Shown: positions 17,339 through 28,068, counted from the first letter of the stretch. The stretch is DNA of 64,000 nt from Albidovulum litorale (GCF_025751495.1 NZ_JAOWKZ010000001.1:689920-753919), one strand, 5' to 3'. Translations and numbers: made by a program. Notes: generated by a model from the sequence alone, not told the origin.

Positions 17339-18205
17339 ATGGCCACGAAAGCTTCACGTTCCGCCGCCCGGGTCATGATGGCCCCCGCCGTCATCCTTCT
17401 TCTTGGCTGGATGCTCGTGCCCCTGATCATGACCCTGTGGTTCTCGGTCAGGACCTATCTGCCGCTGCGCGGCGGCGATCTGGGCTTTGCGGGCATCGAC
17501 AACTATATCCGATTCCTCACGTCGTCCGCCTTCTGGCCGGCGGTCGTGGCGACCCTGACCATCGTCGTCGGCGCATTGCTGATCACGGTCGTATTCGGCG
17601 TGCTTCTCGCCATTTTGCTGGACCAGCCGATGTGGGGTCAGGGCATCGTCCGCATCCTCGTCATCGCGCCCTTCTTCGTTATGCCGACCGTATCGGGCCT
17701 GGTCTGGAAGAACATGTTCCTTGACTCGGTCAACGGCCTCTTTGCCCATGTCTTCAAGTTCTTCGGCGCGACGCCGGTCGAATGGATGATCGACAAACCC
17801 TTCTTCAGCATCATCCTCATCGTCAGCTGGCAGTGGCTGCCCTTCGCCACCCTGATCCTTCTGACTGCGATCCAGTCGCTTGACAGTGAACAGCTGGAGG
17901 CGGCCGAAATGGACGGCGCGCCGCCCCTGAAGCGGTTCTGGTTCATCACCATCCCGCATCTGAGCCGCGCCATCACCGTGGTCCTCCTGATTGAGACGAT
18001 CTTCCTCCTGTCGATCTTTGCCGAGATCTTCGTCACTACCGCCGGCGCATTCGGCACCAAGACGCTCACCTACCTGATCTTCCAGCGTGTGCTGGAAAGC
18101 CAGAACGTGGGCCTCGGTTCCGCCGGTGGTGTCTACGCAATCATCCTTGCCAACATCGTTGCCTTCTTCCTGATGCGCATTGTCGGCAAGAACCTGGACG
18201 CGTGA
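17339..18205 (+). CDS. smoF: Polyol ABC transporter permease 1
   Basis: 288-residue inner-membrane permease with six predicted helices. The EAA loop that contacts the ATPase is seen at EQLEAAEMDGAPPLKRFWFITIP (first part EQLEAAEMDGAPP). I chose the ATG at 17339, preceded by GGGAGG at eight bases, rather than an upstream in-frame TTG-like start at 17306. It pairs with smoG immediately downstream. Confidence 0.92.
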   Translation: MATKASRSAARVMMAPAVILLLGWMLVPLIMTLWFSVRTYLPLRGGDLGFAGIDNYIRFLTSSAFWPAVVATLTIVVGALLITVVFGVLLAILLDQPMWGQGIVRILVIAPFFVMPTVSGLVWKNMFLDSVNGLFAHVFKFFGATPVEWMIDKPFFSIILIVSWQWLPFATLILLTAIQSLDSEQLEAAEMDGAPPLKRFWFITIPHLSRAITVVLLIETIFLLSIFAEIFVTTAGAFGTKTLTYLIFQRVLESQNVGLGSAGGVYAIILANIVAFFLMRIVGKNLDA

Positions 18206-18213
18206 GGTAAATC

Positions 18214-19044
18214 ATGGCCCGTGCCGTCACCAGCCGCCGCAAAACGATCAACACCGCCCTCGCCTGGGGTGTCGGCCTGATCATCTTCTTCCCGATCCTC
18301 TGGACGATCCTCACGAGCTTCAAGACAGAGGGCGACGCCATCACCTATCCGCCAAAGTTCCTGTTCTTCGACTGGACGTTGGAGAACTACTCCATCGTGC
18401 AGGACCGGTCGGACTACATGCGCTATCTGTGGAACTCGGTGATCATCGCCGGGGGGTCCACGCTTCTCGGCATCATCATCGCCGTGCCCGCCGCCTGGTC
18501 GATGGCCTTCGTGCCCTCAAAGCGGACCAAGGACATCCTGATGTGGATGCTCTCCACCAAGATGCTGCCCGCTGTCGGCGTGCTTTACCCGATCTACCTG
18601 ATGTTCATCAAACTCGGGCTTCTCGACACCCGCATCGGCCTTGTAATCGTGCTAATGCTCATCAACCTGCCGATCATCGTCTGGATGCTCTACACCTATT
18701 TCAAGGAAATCCCCGGTGAGATCCTTGAAGCCGCGCGGATGGATGGAGCGAGCCTGAAAGAGGAAATCCTCTATGTCCTGACGCCGATGGCGATTCCGGG
18801 CATCGCCTCGACGATCCTTCTGAACGTCATCCTAGCCTGGAACGAAGCCTTCTGGACACTGAACTTGACGGCTGCCAAGGCCGGTCCGCTCACGGCCTTC
18901 ATCGCCAGCTATTCCAGCCCCGAGGGCCTCTTCTACGCAAAGCTCAGCGCGGCCTCGACCATGGCAATCGCGCCGATCCTGATCCTTGGCTGGTTCAGCC
19001 AGAAACAACTCGTCCGCGGCCTGACCTTCGGCGCGGTGAAATAA
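18214..19044 (+). CDS. smoG: Polyol ABC transporter permease 2
   Basis: 276-residue permease, six helices, with the EAA loop [17 protein letters not shown]. It forms the heteromeric membrane channel with SmoF. GAGGT before the ATG serves as ribosome site; the gap to smoF is eight bases. Confidence 0.92.
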   Translation: MARAVTSRRKTINTALAWGVGLIIFFPILWTILTSFKTEGDAITYPPKFLFFDWTLENYSIVQDRSDYMRYLWNSVIIAGGSTLLGIIIAVPAAWSMAFVPSKRTKDILMWMLSTKMLPAVGVLYPIYLMFIKLGLLDTRIGLVIVLMLINLPIIVWMLYTYFKEIPGEILEAARMDGASLKEEILYVLTPMAIPGIASTILLNVILAWNEAFWTLNLTAAKAGPLTAFIASYSSPEGLFYAKLSAASTMAIAPILILGWFSQKQLVRGLTFGAVK

Positions 19045-19054
19045 GGGGAAGCCA

Positions 19055-20055
<1,001 letters not shown>

Positions 20056-20059
<4 letters not shown>

Positions 20060-20829
20060 AAAGGCTCGACGGCAGAACCGCGCTGATCACCGGTGCAGCG
20101 CGCGGCATTGGCCGTGCCTTTGCCGAGGCCTATATCGGCGAGGGCGCCCGCGTCGCCATCGCCGATATCGACATCGCGCGGGCCCGGGAAACCGCGAGGG
20201 ACCTCGGCGATGCGGCCATCGCAGTCGCACTGGACGTGACCCGGCAGGACAGTATCGACGCCGCAGTCGCCGAGACCGCGCAACAGCTCGGACAGATCGA
20301 CATCCTGATCAACAACGCGGCGATCTTCACCGCCGCGCCGATTGTGGAGATCAGCCGCACAGATTACGCCCGCACGTTCGAGATCAATGTCGCAGGCACG
20401 CTTTTCATGATGCAGGCCGTCGCCCGCCACATGATCGACCGCGGTATCCGCGGGCGCATCATCAACATGGCCAGCCAGGCCGGGCGGCGCGGCGAAAGCC
20501 TCGTTGCCGTCTATTGCGCCACAAAGGCGGCCGTCATCAGCCTGACCCAGTCGGCCGGGCTGAACCTCATCCGTCACGGCATCAACGTGAATGCCATCGC
20601 GCCGGGCGTGGTCGACGGCGAACACTGGGACGGTGTCGACGCCTTCTTTGCGAAATACGAAGGCAAGGCCCCCGGCCAGAAAAAGCGCGAGGTGGGCGAG
20701 GCCGTCCCCTATGGCCGCATGGGCCGGGCCGTGGACCTCACCGGCATGGCGATCTTTCTTGCCAGCGACGAGGCCGAATACGTCGTGGCCCAGTGTTACA
20801 ACGTCGATGGTGGCCAGTGGATGAGTTGA
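20056..20829 (+). CDS. smoS: Sorbitol dehydrogenase, short-chain type
   Basis: 257-residue NAD-dependent short-chain dehydrogenase that oxidises sorbitol to fructose and related polyols. The cofactor motif is TGAARGIG (about 12-19), followed by NNAA (about 86-89), a catalytic Ser in NMASQAG, and YCATK (Tyr and Lys of the active site). The ATG overlaps the smoK stop, giving translational coupling. The same frame is open further upstream within smoK, but that part is not coding. Very similar in place and length to SmoS of R. sphaeroides. Confidence 0.92.
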
Positions 20830-22322
20830 TGAACAACATGATGCAGAGACCCCGACCAATGAAACTCTCCAACGCGACGCTCGCCGCCCTGCCGGAAAGC
20901 GTCCGCCGCCCGACCTATGACCGCGCGGGATTGACGCCCGGGATACTGCACATCGGTCTTGGCAATTTTCATCGCGCTCATCAGGCGTGGTATCTGCACC
21001 GGCTGATGCAATTGGGCTTTGCCCACGACTGGGCCATCGTTGGCGCGGGTGTGCGCCCGGTCGATGGGGAGCAGCGACGGAAGATGCTGGCGCAGGACTG
21101 CCTGACCACTTTGATCGAACTCGATCCCGCCGGTATGAATGTCGAGGTTACCGGCTCAATGATTGACTATGTGCCGGTAGAAGAGGGCAACGCCGCCCTG
21201 ATCGCGCGCATGGCCGAACAGGGCATCCGTATCGTTTCGACGACAGTAACCGAGGGCGGCTATTACCTCGACCCGGCGGAAAAGACCTTCGACGCCCGCC
21301 ATCCCGACATCCTCCATGACGCCGCCAATCCCGAGCGCCCGCGCACGGCTTTCGGGGCCATGGTGGCCGCTTTGCGGTTGCGCCGCGATCAGGGGGTAGG
21401 ACCCTTCACCGGGCAATCCTGCGACAACCTGCAAGGCAACGGCGATGTCTTGCGGCAGACGGTGGTCGGGCTGGCGCGGCTGAGTGACCCCGATCTGGCC
21501 AACTGGATCGATCAGAACTGCACATTCCCCAATTCGATGGTGGACTGCATTGTACCTGCGACGGGCCCCAAGGAACTGGCGCTGGCACGGGAAATCGGGA
21601 TCGACGACGCGGTTCCCGTCACGCATGAGAACTTCCGTCAATGGGTCATTGAAGATGACTTCTGCGCCGGTCGTCCGCCCTTTGAAAAGGTGGGCGTCAC
21701 CTTTTCAGACAATGTTCATGCCTATGAGACCATGAAACTGCGCCTTCTGAATGCCTGTCATTCCGCAATCGCAGAGGCGGCGCAGGTCCTCGGGGTCGAC
21801 ACGATCGCGGGTTGCATGTCGCACAACCTGATTTCGGCTTTTGTCAGAAGGCTCGCCACGCAGGAAATCGCCCCAACAGTCAAGGCAGTGCCGGAATTCG
21901 CGCCGCTCGACTACGCGGAGCTTATAATGCGGCGCTTCTCGAACCCCAAGATTGTCGACACGACACGCAGGGTGGCCGCTGACGGGTCTTCCAAGCATCC
22001 CGGGTTCATCCTGCCGATACTGAAAGAGCAACTGGCGACCGGTGGAGCAATCGAGGGCCTCGCCCTCGTCGAAGCGGCCTGGGCCCGGATGAGCGCAGGC
22101 GTGCGCGAGGATGGCAGCAAAATTGACATAAACGACCCGAACCGGGCAGACCTTGTCACAGCCGCAAACGCAGCCCGGACGCGTCCCCGGGCATGGCTTG
22201 AACAAAGCCAGTTTTACGGCGATCTGTCCCGAGAGTCCCGCTTTGCTGATGCCTTTGAAGGCTGGCTGAGCTTGATCTGGGCCGAGGGTATCAGCATCGC
22301 ACTCGCGAAGTACACGACCTGA
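20829..22322 (+). CDS. mtlK: Mannitol 2-dehydrogenase family protein
   Basis: About 497-residue long-chain polyol dehydrogenase that oxidises mannitol (and often arabitol) to the ketose with NAD. Seen are the N-terminal ILHIGLGNFHRAHQ, GPKELALAREIG, and the catalytic ETMKLRLLNACHS with its Lys, Asn and His. The ATG at 20829 overlaps the smoS stop (TGATG); an ATG ten codons later (20859, MKLSNATLA) may be the true start. No fructokinase or xylulokinase gene follows, so the ketose must be phosphorylated by an enzyme encoded elsewhere. Confidence 0.92.
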   Translation: MNNMMQRPRPMKLSNATLAALPESVRRPTYDRAGLTPGILHIGLGNFHRAHQAWYLHRLMQLGFAHDWAIVGAGVRPVDGEQRRKMLAQDCLTTLIELDPAGMNVEVTGSMIDYVPVEEGNAALIARMAEQGIRIVSTTVTEGGYYLDPAEKTFDARHPDILHDAANPERPRTAFGAMVAALRLRRDQGVGPFTGQSCDNLQGNGDVLRQTVVGLARLSDPDLANWIDQNCTFPNSMVDCIVPATGPKELALAREIGIDDAVPVTHENFRQWVIEDDFCAGRPPFEKVGVTFSDNVHAYETMKLRLLNACHSAIAEAAQVLGVDTIAGCMSHNLISAFVRRLATQEIAPTVKAVPEFAPLDYAELIMRRFSNPKIVDTTRRVAADGSSKHPGFILPILKEQLATGGAIEGLALVEAAWARMSAGVREDGSKIDINDPNRADLVTAANAARTRPRAWLEQSQFYGDLSRESRFADAFEGWLSLIWAEGISIALAKYTT

Positions 22323-22403
22323 CCCTGCCCCCCTATCGCCTCTCCACTCCCGCGCATATAAGATCGCCATTGCAATGACGCGGCGAGACACGGGCTACGG
22401 ATC

Positions 22404-23066
22404 TTGAGACAGGCTTCCCCAGACACGTCCGAAGACGGTCAAACCCCGGCCGGATTGGATAGGCTGATCGCCTGCCCGACATGCGACGCGCTTCATAACA
22501 TGGCGCAGGTACCGACGGGTGCAAAGGCGCGTTGCCATCGCTGCCACACCGTTCTGATGACACCCCGTCAGGGCGCGATGACCCGGATCGTTATGCTGGC
22601 GGCAACGGCGGCCGTTCTGATGATCGCCGCAATCTTCTTTCCCTTCCTTGAACTGCAGGTCGGCGGCCTCAGCCGAAAAAGCTCGGTCTTCGATGCGATC
22701 ACCGCGTTCAGCGCAAGCGGCATGCTGCCGCTTTCCATCGCCGTTGCCGCGCTGATCGTCGTCCTGCCTTTCGCCCGGCTCGTGGCCATCGCCTATGCGC
22801 TCGGACCAATGGCGCTCGGCTGGCACCCAGCCCCACAGGCCGCGCGCGCCTTCCGCTGGGCCGAGGCGACCCGGCCCTGGGCGATGGCCGAGATTTTCAT
22901 CGTCGGCGTCGCGGTGGCGCTGGTGAAAATTACCGGGCTTGCGAAGGTCACGCCCGGCCCGGCATTCTGGGCCTTCGCGGCCCTGGTTCTGGTCACCGTC
23001 CTCAAGGACTCGTTCATGTGCAGGCTGACAGTATGGAAAACGCTCGAAGAACGCAGTCGGTCCTGA
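22404..23066 (+). CDS. PqiA-type protein, first half
   Basis: 220-residue inner-membrane protein. A zinc-ribbon-like N terminus (CPTCDALHN, then CHRCHTVLM) is followed by four hydrophobic segments, the architecture of one half of E. coli PqiA. The start is a TTG at 22404; no ATG is available. It overlaps or abuts the second PqiA-like gene. PqiA is thought to assist lipid transport between the membranes through PqiB. Confidence 0.85.
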   Translation: MRQASPDTSEDGQTPAGLDRLIACPTCDALHNMAQVPTGAKARCHRCHTVLMTPRQGAMTRIVMLAATAAVLMIAAIFFPFLELQVGGLSRKSSVFDAITAFSASGMLPLSIAVAALIVVLPFARLVAIAYALGPMALGWHPAPQAARAFRWAEATRPWAMAEIFIVGVAVALVKITGLAKVTPGPAFWAFAALVLVTVLKDSFMCRLTVWKTLEERSRS

Positions 23067-23668
23067 CCGCGCGCCGGGCGGGGCTTGTGGGCTGCACGAC
23101 CTGCGGGCGCGTCCATGCGCGGCAAGCCGTGACCTGCCGACGCTGCGGCAGCCGGCTCGCCAGCCGGGACACGGGCAGCCTGCAACGGGTCTGGGCCTGG
23201 CTTTTCGCCGGGATGATCGCCTACATTCCGGCCAATCTCTACCCGATGCTCGTCACCTCGACCTTTGGCAAGACACAACAGAACACCATAGTCGGCGGCG
23301 TGATCGAGCTCTTTGACCACGGCTCATGGGGCGTTGCGCTGATCGTCTTCGTGGCGTCGGTGCTGATCCCGATCGGCAAGTTCATCGCCATCGCCTATCT
23401 GGCAGTGTCGGCCCGCTCTGCCGTGGTGATCCGCGGCCACGGGCGGCAGCACCTTTACGAAGTGGTCGAATTCATCGGCCGCTGGTCCATGATCGACGTT
23501 TTTGTCGTGGCGATCCTCGCGGCCCTCGTGCAACTCGACTTCGTCGCCACCGTCCACCCCGGCATCGCCGCCGCAAGTTTCGCGCTTTCGGTTGCGTTCA
23601 CCATGATTTCCGCGCAGAACTTCGATCCCAGACTTCTCTGGGACGCCTATGAGGCTGACGACACGTGA
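23033..23668 (+). CDS. PqiA-type protein, second half
   Basis: 211-residue protein with its own zinc ribbon (CTTCGRVHA, then CRRCGSRL) and four membrane segments including PANLYPMLVTSTFG and LIPIGKFIAIAYL. The ATG at 23033 lies inside the end of the preceding gene (34-base overlap), with AGG upstream. Together the two genes correspond to the two halves of the single E. coli pqiA gene. The stop overlaps the GTG of pqiB. Confidence 0.85.
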   Translation: MENARRTQSVLTARRAGLVGCTTCGRVHARQAVTCRRCGSRLASRDTGSLQRVWAWLFAGMIAYIPANLYPMLVTSTFGKTQQNTIVGGVIELFDHGSWGVALIVFVASVLIPIGKFIAIAYLAVSARSAVVIRGHGRQHLYEVVEFIGRWSMIDVFVVAILAALVQLDFVATVHPGIAAASFALSVAFTMISAQNFDPRLLWDAYEADDT

Positions 23669-25749
23669 CCGATCCGAAACCCGCCGACCTCGATATCTCC
23701 GCCGCGCGCCCGTCGTTCTGGCGGAACCTCTCTTTTGTCTGGCTTGTGCCGGTGCTGGCGCTGGTCATTTCACTTGGCCTCGCGTGGCAGAGCTTTTCCC
23801 AGCGCGGCGTCGCGATCACCATTTCCTTTCCCAATGCGCCGGGTGTCACCCCGGGTGAAACAACCCTGCGCTACCGCGACGTGGTGATCGGAACCGTCGA
23901 AAAGGTGACCTTCAGCGAAGACCTGTCGCAGGTCGTGGTCCATGCAAGGGTCGACAAGGACGTGGCCCCCTATATCGACAGCGAGGCGCAGTTCTGGATC
24001 GTCAGCCCCAAGGTCTCCACGCGCGGCATCACCGGTCTGTCGACCGTGCTTTCGGGCGTGTATATCGAAGGCGCCTGGGATCAGGAGTTGGGGGCAGAGC
24101 AATATGCCTTCGTCGGGTCCGATGGCCCGCCTTTGGAACAGCCCGGTCGGCCGGGGCGGCGCATCACCCTCATGACCACCGACGGCAGGCTGATCTCCGA
24201 AGGTGCACCGGTCTATTATCACGGCGTTGAAGTGGGGCGTCTGGAAAAACCGCGCCTGACGATCAGTTCCGACGCCATCGTCGTCGATGCGTTCATCGAG
24301 GCCCCGCATGACCGCCGACTGAACTCGGCTACCCGGTTCTGGGACACGTCGGGCTTTTCCGTGTCGCTCGGCGGTCAGGGCCTGACGCTCGACTTCGACT
24401 CAATCGCATCGGTCGTGGCCGGCGGCGTCAACTTCGACTCCGTCTATGAGGGTGGTGAGCCGGTCAGCGTTGGCCACGTCTTCACCATCTATCCGGATGA
24501 AACAGAGGCGCGACGCAATCTGCTCGCACGTTCGACCGCCGATGCTGTCTCCATCGCCGCCGAATTCGGCGAATCCGTTTCGGGCCTCGAACCCGGCGCG
24601 CCGGTCCAGTATGGCGGGCTGAAGATCGGCGAAGTCTCCGCCATCTCAGCCGATATTCAAGAAACAGAAACCGGACCGCAGATCCGGCTTCTGGCCAATC
24701 TGGCCATCGAACCCGACCGGCTCGGCCTTGCCGCAGGCGCGGGACCCGATGACGTACTCGACTTTTTCGATGCCGCCGTGGAACGTGGCCTGCGGGCACG
24801 CCTTGCCGCCGCCAACCTCTTCAGCGCCGCCCTTGTGGTGGAACTCGTGGAACTGCCCGACCTGCCGCCCGAAAGTTTCCAGCGCGAGGCAACGCCGCTG
24901 CCGATCCTGCCCAGCGTCGAGTCGAACCTGCCCGACTTCACCGCGACCGCTGAGGGCATGCTGGAACGCATCAACTCGCTGCCAATCGAGGAACTCTTGG
25001 ATCAGGCGATCAGCCTCATGGCCTCGATCGAGGCCGTGGCCTCGTCTGAAGGCACCCGCGCCGCGCCGGATGCGGTCGTGGCGCTTCTCGAAGACACCCG
25101 CGCTTTGGTGAATGACGAGGCGACACGCGCCCTGCCCGGCGACATCCGCGCCGCTGTCGCTGATCTGCGCGGCATCGTGGCCGAACTGAAAGAGGCGGGC
25201 GCCTTCGACAATCTCGCCGCCGCGCTGAAGCGCGCGGACGAGGCGGCAACGAACTTCGCCACCGCATCGCAGGAATTCCCGGCTTTGGTCGAGGATCTGC
25301 GCGCGGTCGCCGCCAAGGCCAATTCGCTGGAGGCCGAAGAACTCGTTGCCGCCGCGACACGGGTCCTGGACAGCGCCGACAAGGTGATCGGCACCGAAGC
25401 CGCGCGCGATCTGCCGCCCGCCCTCAATGCCGCCCTCGGCGAGATCCGCGCGAGCCTTGCCGAACTGCGCGAAGGCGGCGCAGTTGAAAACGCCAACGCC
25501 ACCATGGCCTCGGCGCGCGAAGCTGCCGATGCTGTGGCCGAAGCCGCAGCGGGCCTGCCGGAGCTTTCGACCCGGCTCGAACGGCTCGTAGCACAGGCCG
25601 AGGGCCTGATCGCGGCCTATGGCGACCGCTCGCAGTTCAACGACGAAACGCTCTCTGCCCTGCGCGAGGTGCGGCAGGCGGCGCGCTCGGTCAGCCAGCT
25701 GGCCCGGGCAATCGAACGCAACCCGAATTCGCTTCTGATGGGACGGTGA
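23665..25749 (+). CDS. pqiB: PqiB: membrane-anchored MCE-domain protein
   Basis: 694 residues; starts at a GTG that overlaps the previous stop (GTGA). One N-terminal membrane helix (about 20-40) anchors the protein in the inner membrane. Three MCE domains follow at about 48-135, 165-265 and 290-395, as in PqiB, which forms a periplasmic tunnel for lipids. The C terminus (about 430-690) is long, alanine-rich and helical, with two copies of an unit of about 80 residues (DLRGIVAELKEAGAFDN and EIRASLAELREGGAVEN). This should form the coiled-coil needle of the tunnel. Confidence 0.92.
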   Translation: MTDPKPADLDISAARPSFWRNLSFVWLVPVLALVISLGLAWQSFSQRGVAITISFPNAPGVTPGETTLRYRDVVIGTVEKVTFSEDLSQVVVHARVDKDVAPYIDSEAQFWIVSPKVSTRGITGLSTVLSGVYIEGAWDQELGAEQYAFVGSDGPPLEQPGRPGRRITLMTTDGRLISEGAPVYYHGVEVGRLEKPRLTISSDAIVVDAFIEAPHDRRLNSATRFWDTSGFSVSLGGQGLTLDFDSIASVVAGGVNFDSVYEGGEPVSVGHVFTIYPDETEARRNLLARSTADAVSIAAEFGESVSGLEPGAPVQYGGLKIGEVSAISADIQETETGPQIRLLANLAIEPDRLGLAAGAGPDDVLDFFDAAVERGLRARLAAANLFSAALVVELVELPDLPPESFQREATPLPILPSVESNLPDFTATAEGMLERINSLPIEELLDQAISLMASIEAVASSEGTRAAPDAVVALLEDTRALVNDEATRALPGDIRAAVADLRGIVAELKEAGAFDNLAAALKRADEAATNFATASQEFPALVEDLRAVAAKANSLEAEELVAAATRVLDSADKVIGTEAARDLPPALNAALGEIRASLAELREGGAVENANATMASAREAADAVAEAAAGLPELSTRLERLVAQAEGLIAAYGDRSQFNDETLSALREVRQAARSVSQLARAIERNPNSLLMGR

Positions 25750-25753
25750 TGTG

Positions 25754-26311
25754 ATGCGGTATTTTCCGGTGATCTTTCTTCTGGCCGTCTCGGCCTGTGG
25801 CGCAGGCAACGAGGCGCGGTTCCTGATCGACCCGCCCGCCGCAGGTGCCGAAATCCCGGTCCGGGTCTCGACCATCGAGGTGCGCGAGGCATCGCTCCCG
25901 GCCTATGCTGCGGCAGTAGAGATCGCGCAGGCCGATGAGACCGGCGCGCTCCGCAATATCGAGGATACGCTCTGGGCCGACGATCCGGTGCGAGGGGTGA
26001 CCATGGCATTTGCCCGCAGCCTAGATGATGCGACCAGCGCCACCGTCGCGGCCGAACCCTGGCCGCTGGCCGAACCGGCGCAGGCACGGATCGAACTCCG
26101 CGTCGAACGGATGCTCGCACGCGCCGATGGCACATTCGAATTCACCGGCCAGTATGCCATTGCCGCGCCTGACGGTGCGTTGCGCGAACGGGTACGCCGG
26201 TTTGCCATCCAGACGCAGATCGACGGGACCGGACCGGCGGCCATCGCCGCGGCTTCGGGTCGCGCCATCGCCGAGCTTGCCCAGTCGGTCGCAGCCGAGC
26301 TTCGTCGCTGA
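25754..26311 (+). CDS. pqiC: PqiC-type lipoprotein (ABC-type transport auxiliary family)
   Basis: 185 residues with a lipobox LAVSAC, so a lipoprotein, probably at the inner face of the outer membrane. The mature domain belongs to the PqiC/YmbA-like family (ADETGALRNIEDTLWADDPVRG). It would dock the PqiB needle to the outer membrane. It starts four bases after pqiB (ATG at 25754; a GTG at 25751 is equally possible). It converges on the diguanylate cyclase gene. Confidence 0.88.
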   Translation: MRYFPVIFLLAVSACGAGNEARFLIDPPAAGAEIPVRVSTIEVREASLPAYAAAVEIAQADETGALRNIEDTLWADDPVRGVTMAFARSLDDATSATVAAEPWPLAEPAQARIELRVERMLARADGTFEFTGQYAIAAPDGALRERVRRFAIQTQIDGTGPAAIAAASGRAIAELAQSVAAELRR

Positions 26312-26332
26312 TCACCCTGCCAAGCGCCAGCC

Positions 26333-27400
26333 TCATGGCCAGTCGGGCTCCGGCGGGCCGCAATCCGGCTGGACCATTTCCGCCTCCTCGATGCCCGGAG
26401 TGTAGATCGTGCAGCGCGCGCGCCCCCTCCGCTTGGAGAAATAAAGCGCCGCATCCGCATCGTGCAGCATCCGGTCGGCATCCGGCCGGTCATAGAGCCG
26501 CGACAATGTCACCCCGATACTCGCCGATACCCAGCAAGGCTGGTCCTCGAACGCCACCGGCTTTTCGATATCCTCGATCACCCGACGGGCGATGCGCGTG
26601 ATCATCGCCTCGTCGATCGGTCCCGGCAGGATCAGCACGAACTCGTCTCCACCGACCCGCGCGATGATATCGTGCCGTCGCGTCGCTGTGCGCAGGGCGT
26701 CTGCCACCGAGGTCAGAACCAGATCGCCCGCCGCATGGCCGAGCGTGTCGTTGACCGACTTGAAATAGTCGAGGTCGATCTGCATCAGGGCAAAGCCCTC
26801 GCTGCCACGGTCGATGCCGTCAATCGCGCGTTGAAGTTCCTGATCCAGCGCGCGCCGGTTTGCTAATCCCGTCAGCGCATCGGTCAATGCCTGCGCCTCT
26901 GCCGCACGCTGCGCGACCTGAAGACGGCGGTTCAATGCGGCAAGTTCCTCCATCACGGCGGCCTTTACCTCGGTAAGGTAAAGCAGTTCGACCGTCAGGT
27001 CGGTGGGCGCAAAATCGGCATTGGTCAGCGCATGTTCGCGGACCGCATCGGCGACCGCGATCCCGAAAGACAAGTTGACGAGCACGCCCTGCCCCTCCTG
27101 CAAAGGCACAACTAGCCCCCGCAGCGGGGTGCGCGGCGGTTCGCGCAGGGCCAGATGCAAGCGCTGACCGGCAAGCACACGCAATTCCTCCATCGACTGA
27201 ACCCGCGCGGGTTTACGGATCTCGAAAACCTCCAGAAACCGCGTGCCCGTCAGGGCGAACCCGTCGCAAAGCTTTGCCAGCGTGGCGCCGACCGATCTTA
27301 TATGCCCACTGGGCGCCACCCAGAGATACATCGGCATCAGGCGGCCAAGATCGGCATCGGCCAAGAGCGCCGTATCGCTATGCGGATTGCCGTCCATCAT
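26333..27400 (-). CDS. Diguanylate cyclase with H-NOX-associated (HNOBA-like) domain
   Basis: 355 residues. The N-terminal 150 residues resemble the H-NOX-associated sensor domain (PMYLWVAPSGHIRSVG; RFLEVFEIRKP). A short coiled linker leads to a GGDEF domain with an intact active site ARVGGDEFVL and a product-inhibition site RRHD five residues before it. It should make cyclic di-GMP. The ATG overlaps the stop of the H-NOX-like gene by four bases, so the two are made together as sensor and output. Confidence 0.92.
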   Translation of the reverse strand: MMDGNPHSDTALLADADLGRLMPMYLWVAPSGHIRSVGATLAKLCDGFALTGTRFLEVFEIRKPARVQSMEELRVLAGQRLHLALREPPRTPLRGLVVPLQEGQGVLVNLSFGIAVADAVREHALTNADFAPTDLTVELLYLTEVKAAVMEELAALNRRLQVAQRAAEAQALTDALTGLANRRALDQELQRAIDGIDRGSEGFALMQIDLDYFKSVNDTLGHAAGDLVLTSVADALRTATRRHDIIARVGGDEFVLILPGPIDEAMITRIARRVIEDIEKPVAFEDQPCWVSASIGVTLSRLYDRPDADRMLHDADAALYFSKRRGRARCTIYTPGIEEAEMVQPDCGPPEPDWP

Positions 27401-27978
27401 GGCCGCGCCGGCCCCGCGAGGTCGAAATGCCGCCCAACCGCGAACCGCGCGTCCAGCAATTCGATAGCTACACTGCCGGAATCGCTTTCCTCCGCCCCTG
27501 GTTCGATCAGGACGAGCGATCCGTAGTCATCCGCCATCGCCCGCAGAATGCCGGCGAAGACCGCTGCGAAACCGCTGTGCCGGGCCCGGCAGACCAGCGT
27601 ATACCGCCCCGCCCCGGCCGGGGTCAGGACCAGATCGGGAATGTCGAGTTCCGGCACCGCCAGCCGAACCCGTTCCGGCAATTCGTCCAAGGATTGAAGG
27701 AAATCGACATAATCGACGCCACCGAACCGCAACAACCGGCGCAGCGGTTCCAGCCCGGCAAGATAGATGCCGACATCCTCCAGCAAGGCCTCGCGCGGTT
27801 TGCCGAGCCGCCGCGCAGCGGCGTCGATGACCACGTCGGTCAGACCGTCGTCATAGCTCAGAAGCGCCTCGAACCCGGCTGGGGAAATTCCCACCTCTGA
27901 TGCCACCTTCGCCCAAAGCTCTGCGCCATACGTGTCCCTCAGGAAACACTGTATCGACCGGTTCACCAGACCGTGCAT
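27397..27978 (-). CDS. H-NOX-like sensor protein lacking the heme histidine
   Basis: 193 residues. The start MHGLVNRSIQCFLRDTYG and the overall pattern are those of heme-NO-binding (H-NOX) proteins. In canonical members a His about residue 100 ligates heme and a YxSxR motif binds its propionates. Here the corresponding segments read LDELPERVRL (Pro in place of His) and LVCRARHSG (Cys and Ala in place of Tyr and Ser), and there is no other His in the 80-120 region. It may therefore bind heme differently or not at all. It is translationally coupled to a diguanylate cyclase. Confidence 0.85.
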   Translation of the reverse strand: MHGLVNRSIQCFLRDTYGAELWAKVASEVGISPAGFEALLSYDDGLTDVVIDAAARRLGKPREALLEDVGIYLAGLEPLRRLLRFGGVDYVDFLQSLDELPERVRLAVPELDIPDLVLTPAGAGRYTLVCRARHSGFAAVFAGILRAMADDYGSLVLIEPGAEESDSGSVAIELLDARFAVGRHFDLAGPARP

Positions 27979-28068
27979 GCTAACCCTTTCCCTATTCCCG
28001 GGTCAGGCTAAGCGCAGTCGAGTTAAGAATTGGCGAAAGCCCCAGCGCGCGGCTCAGGCCCGAGCAGG

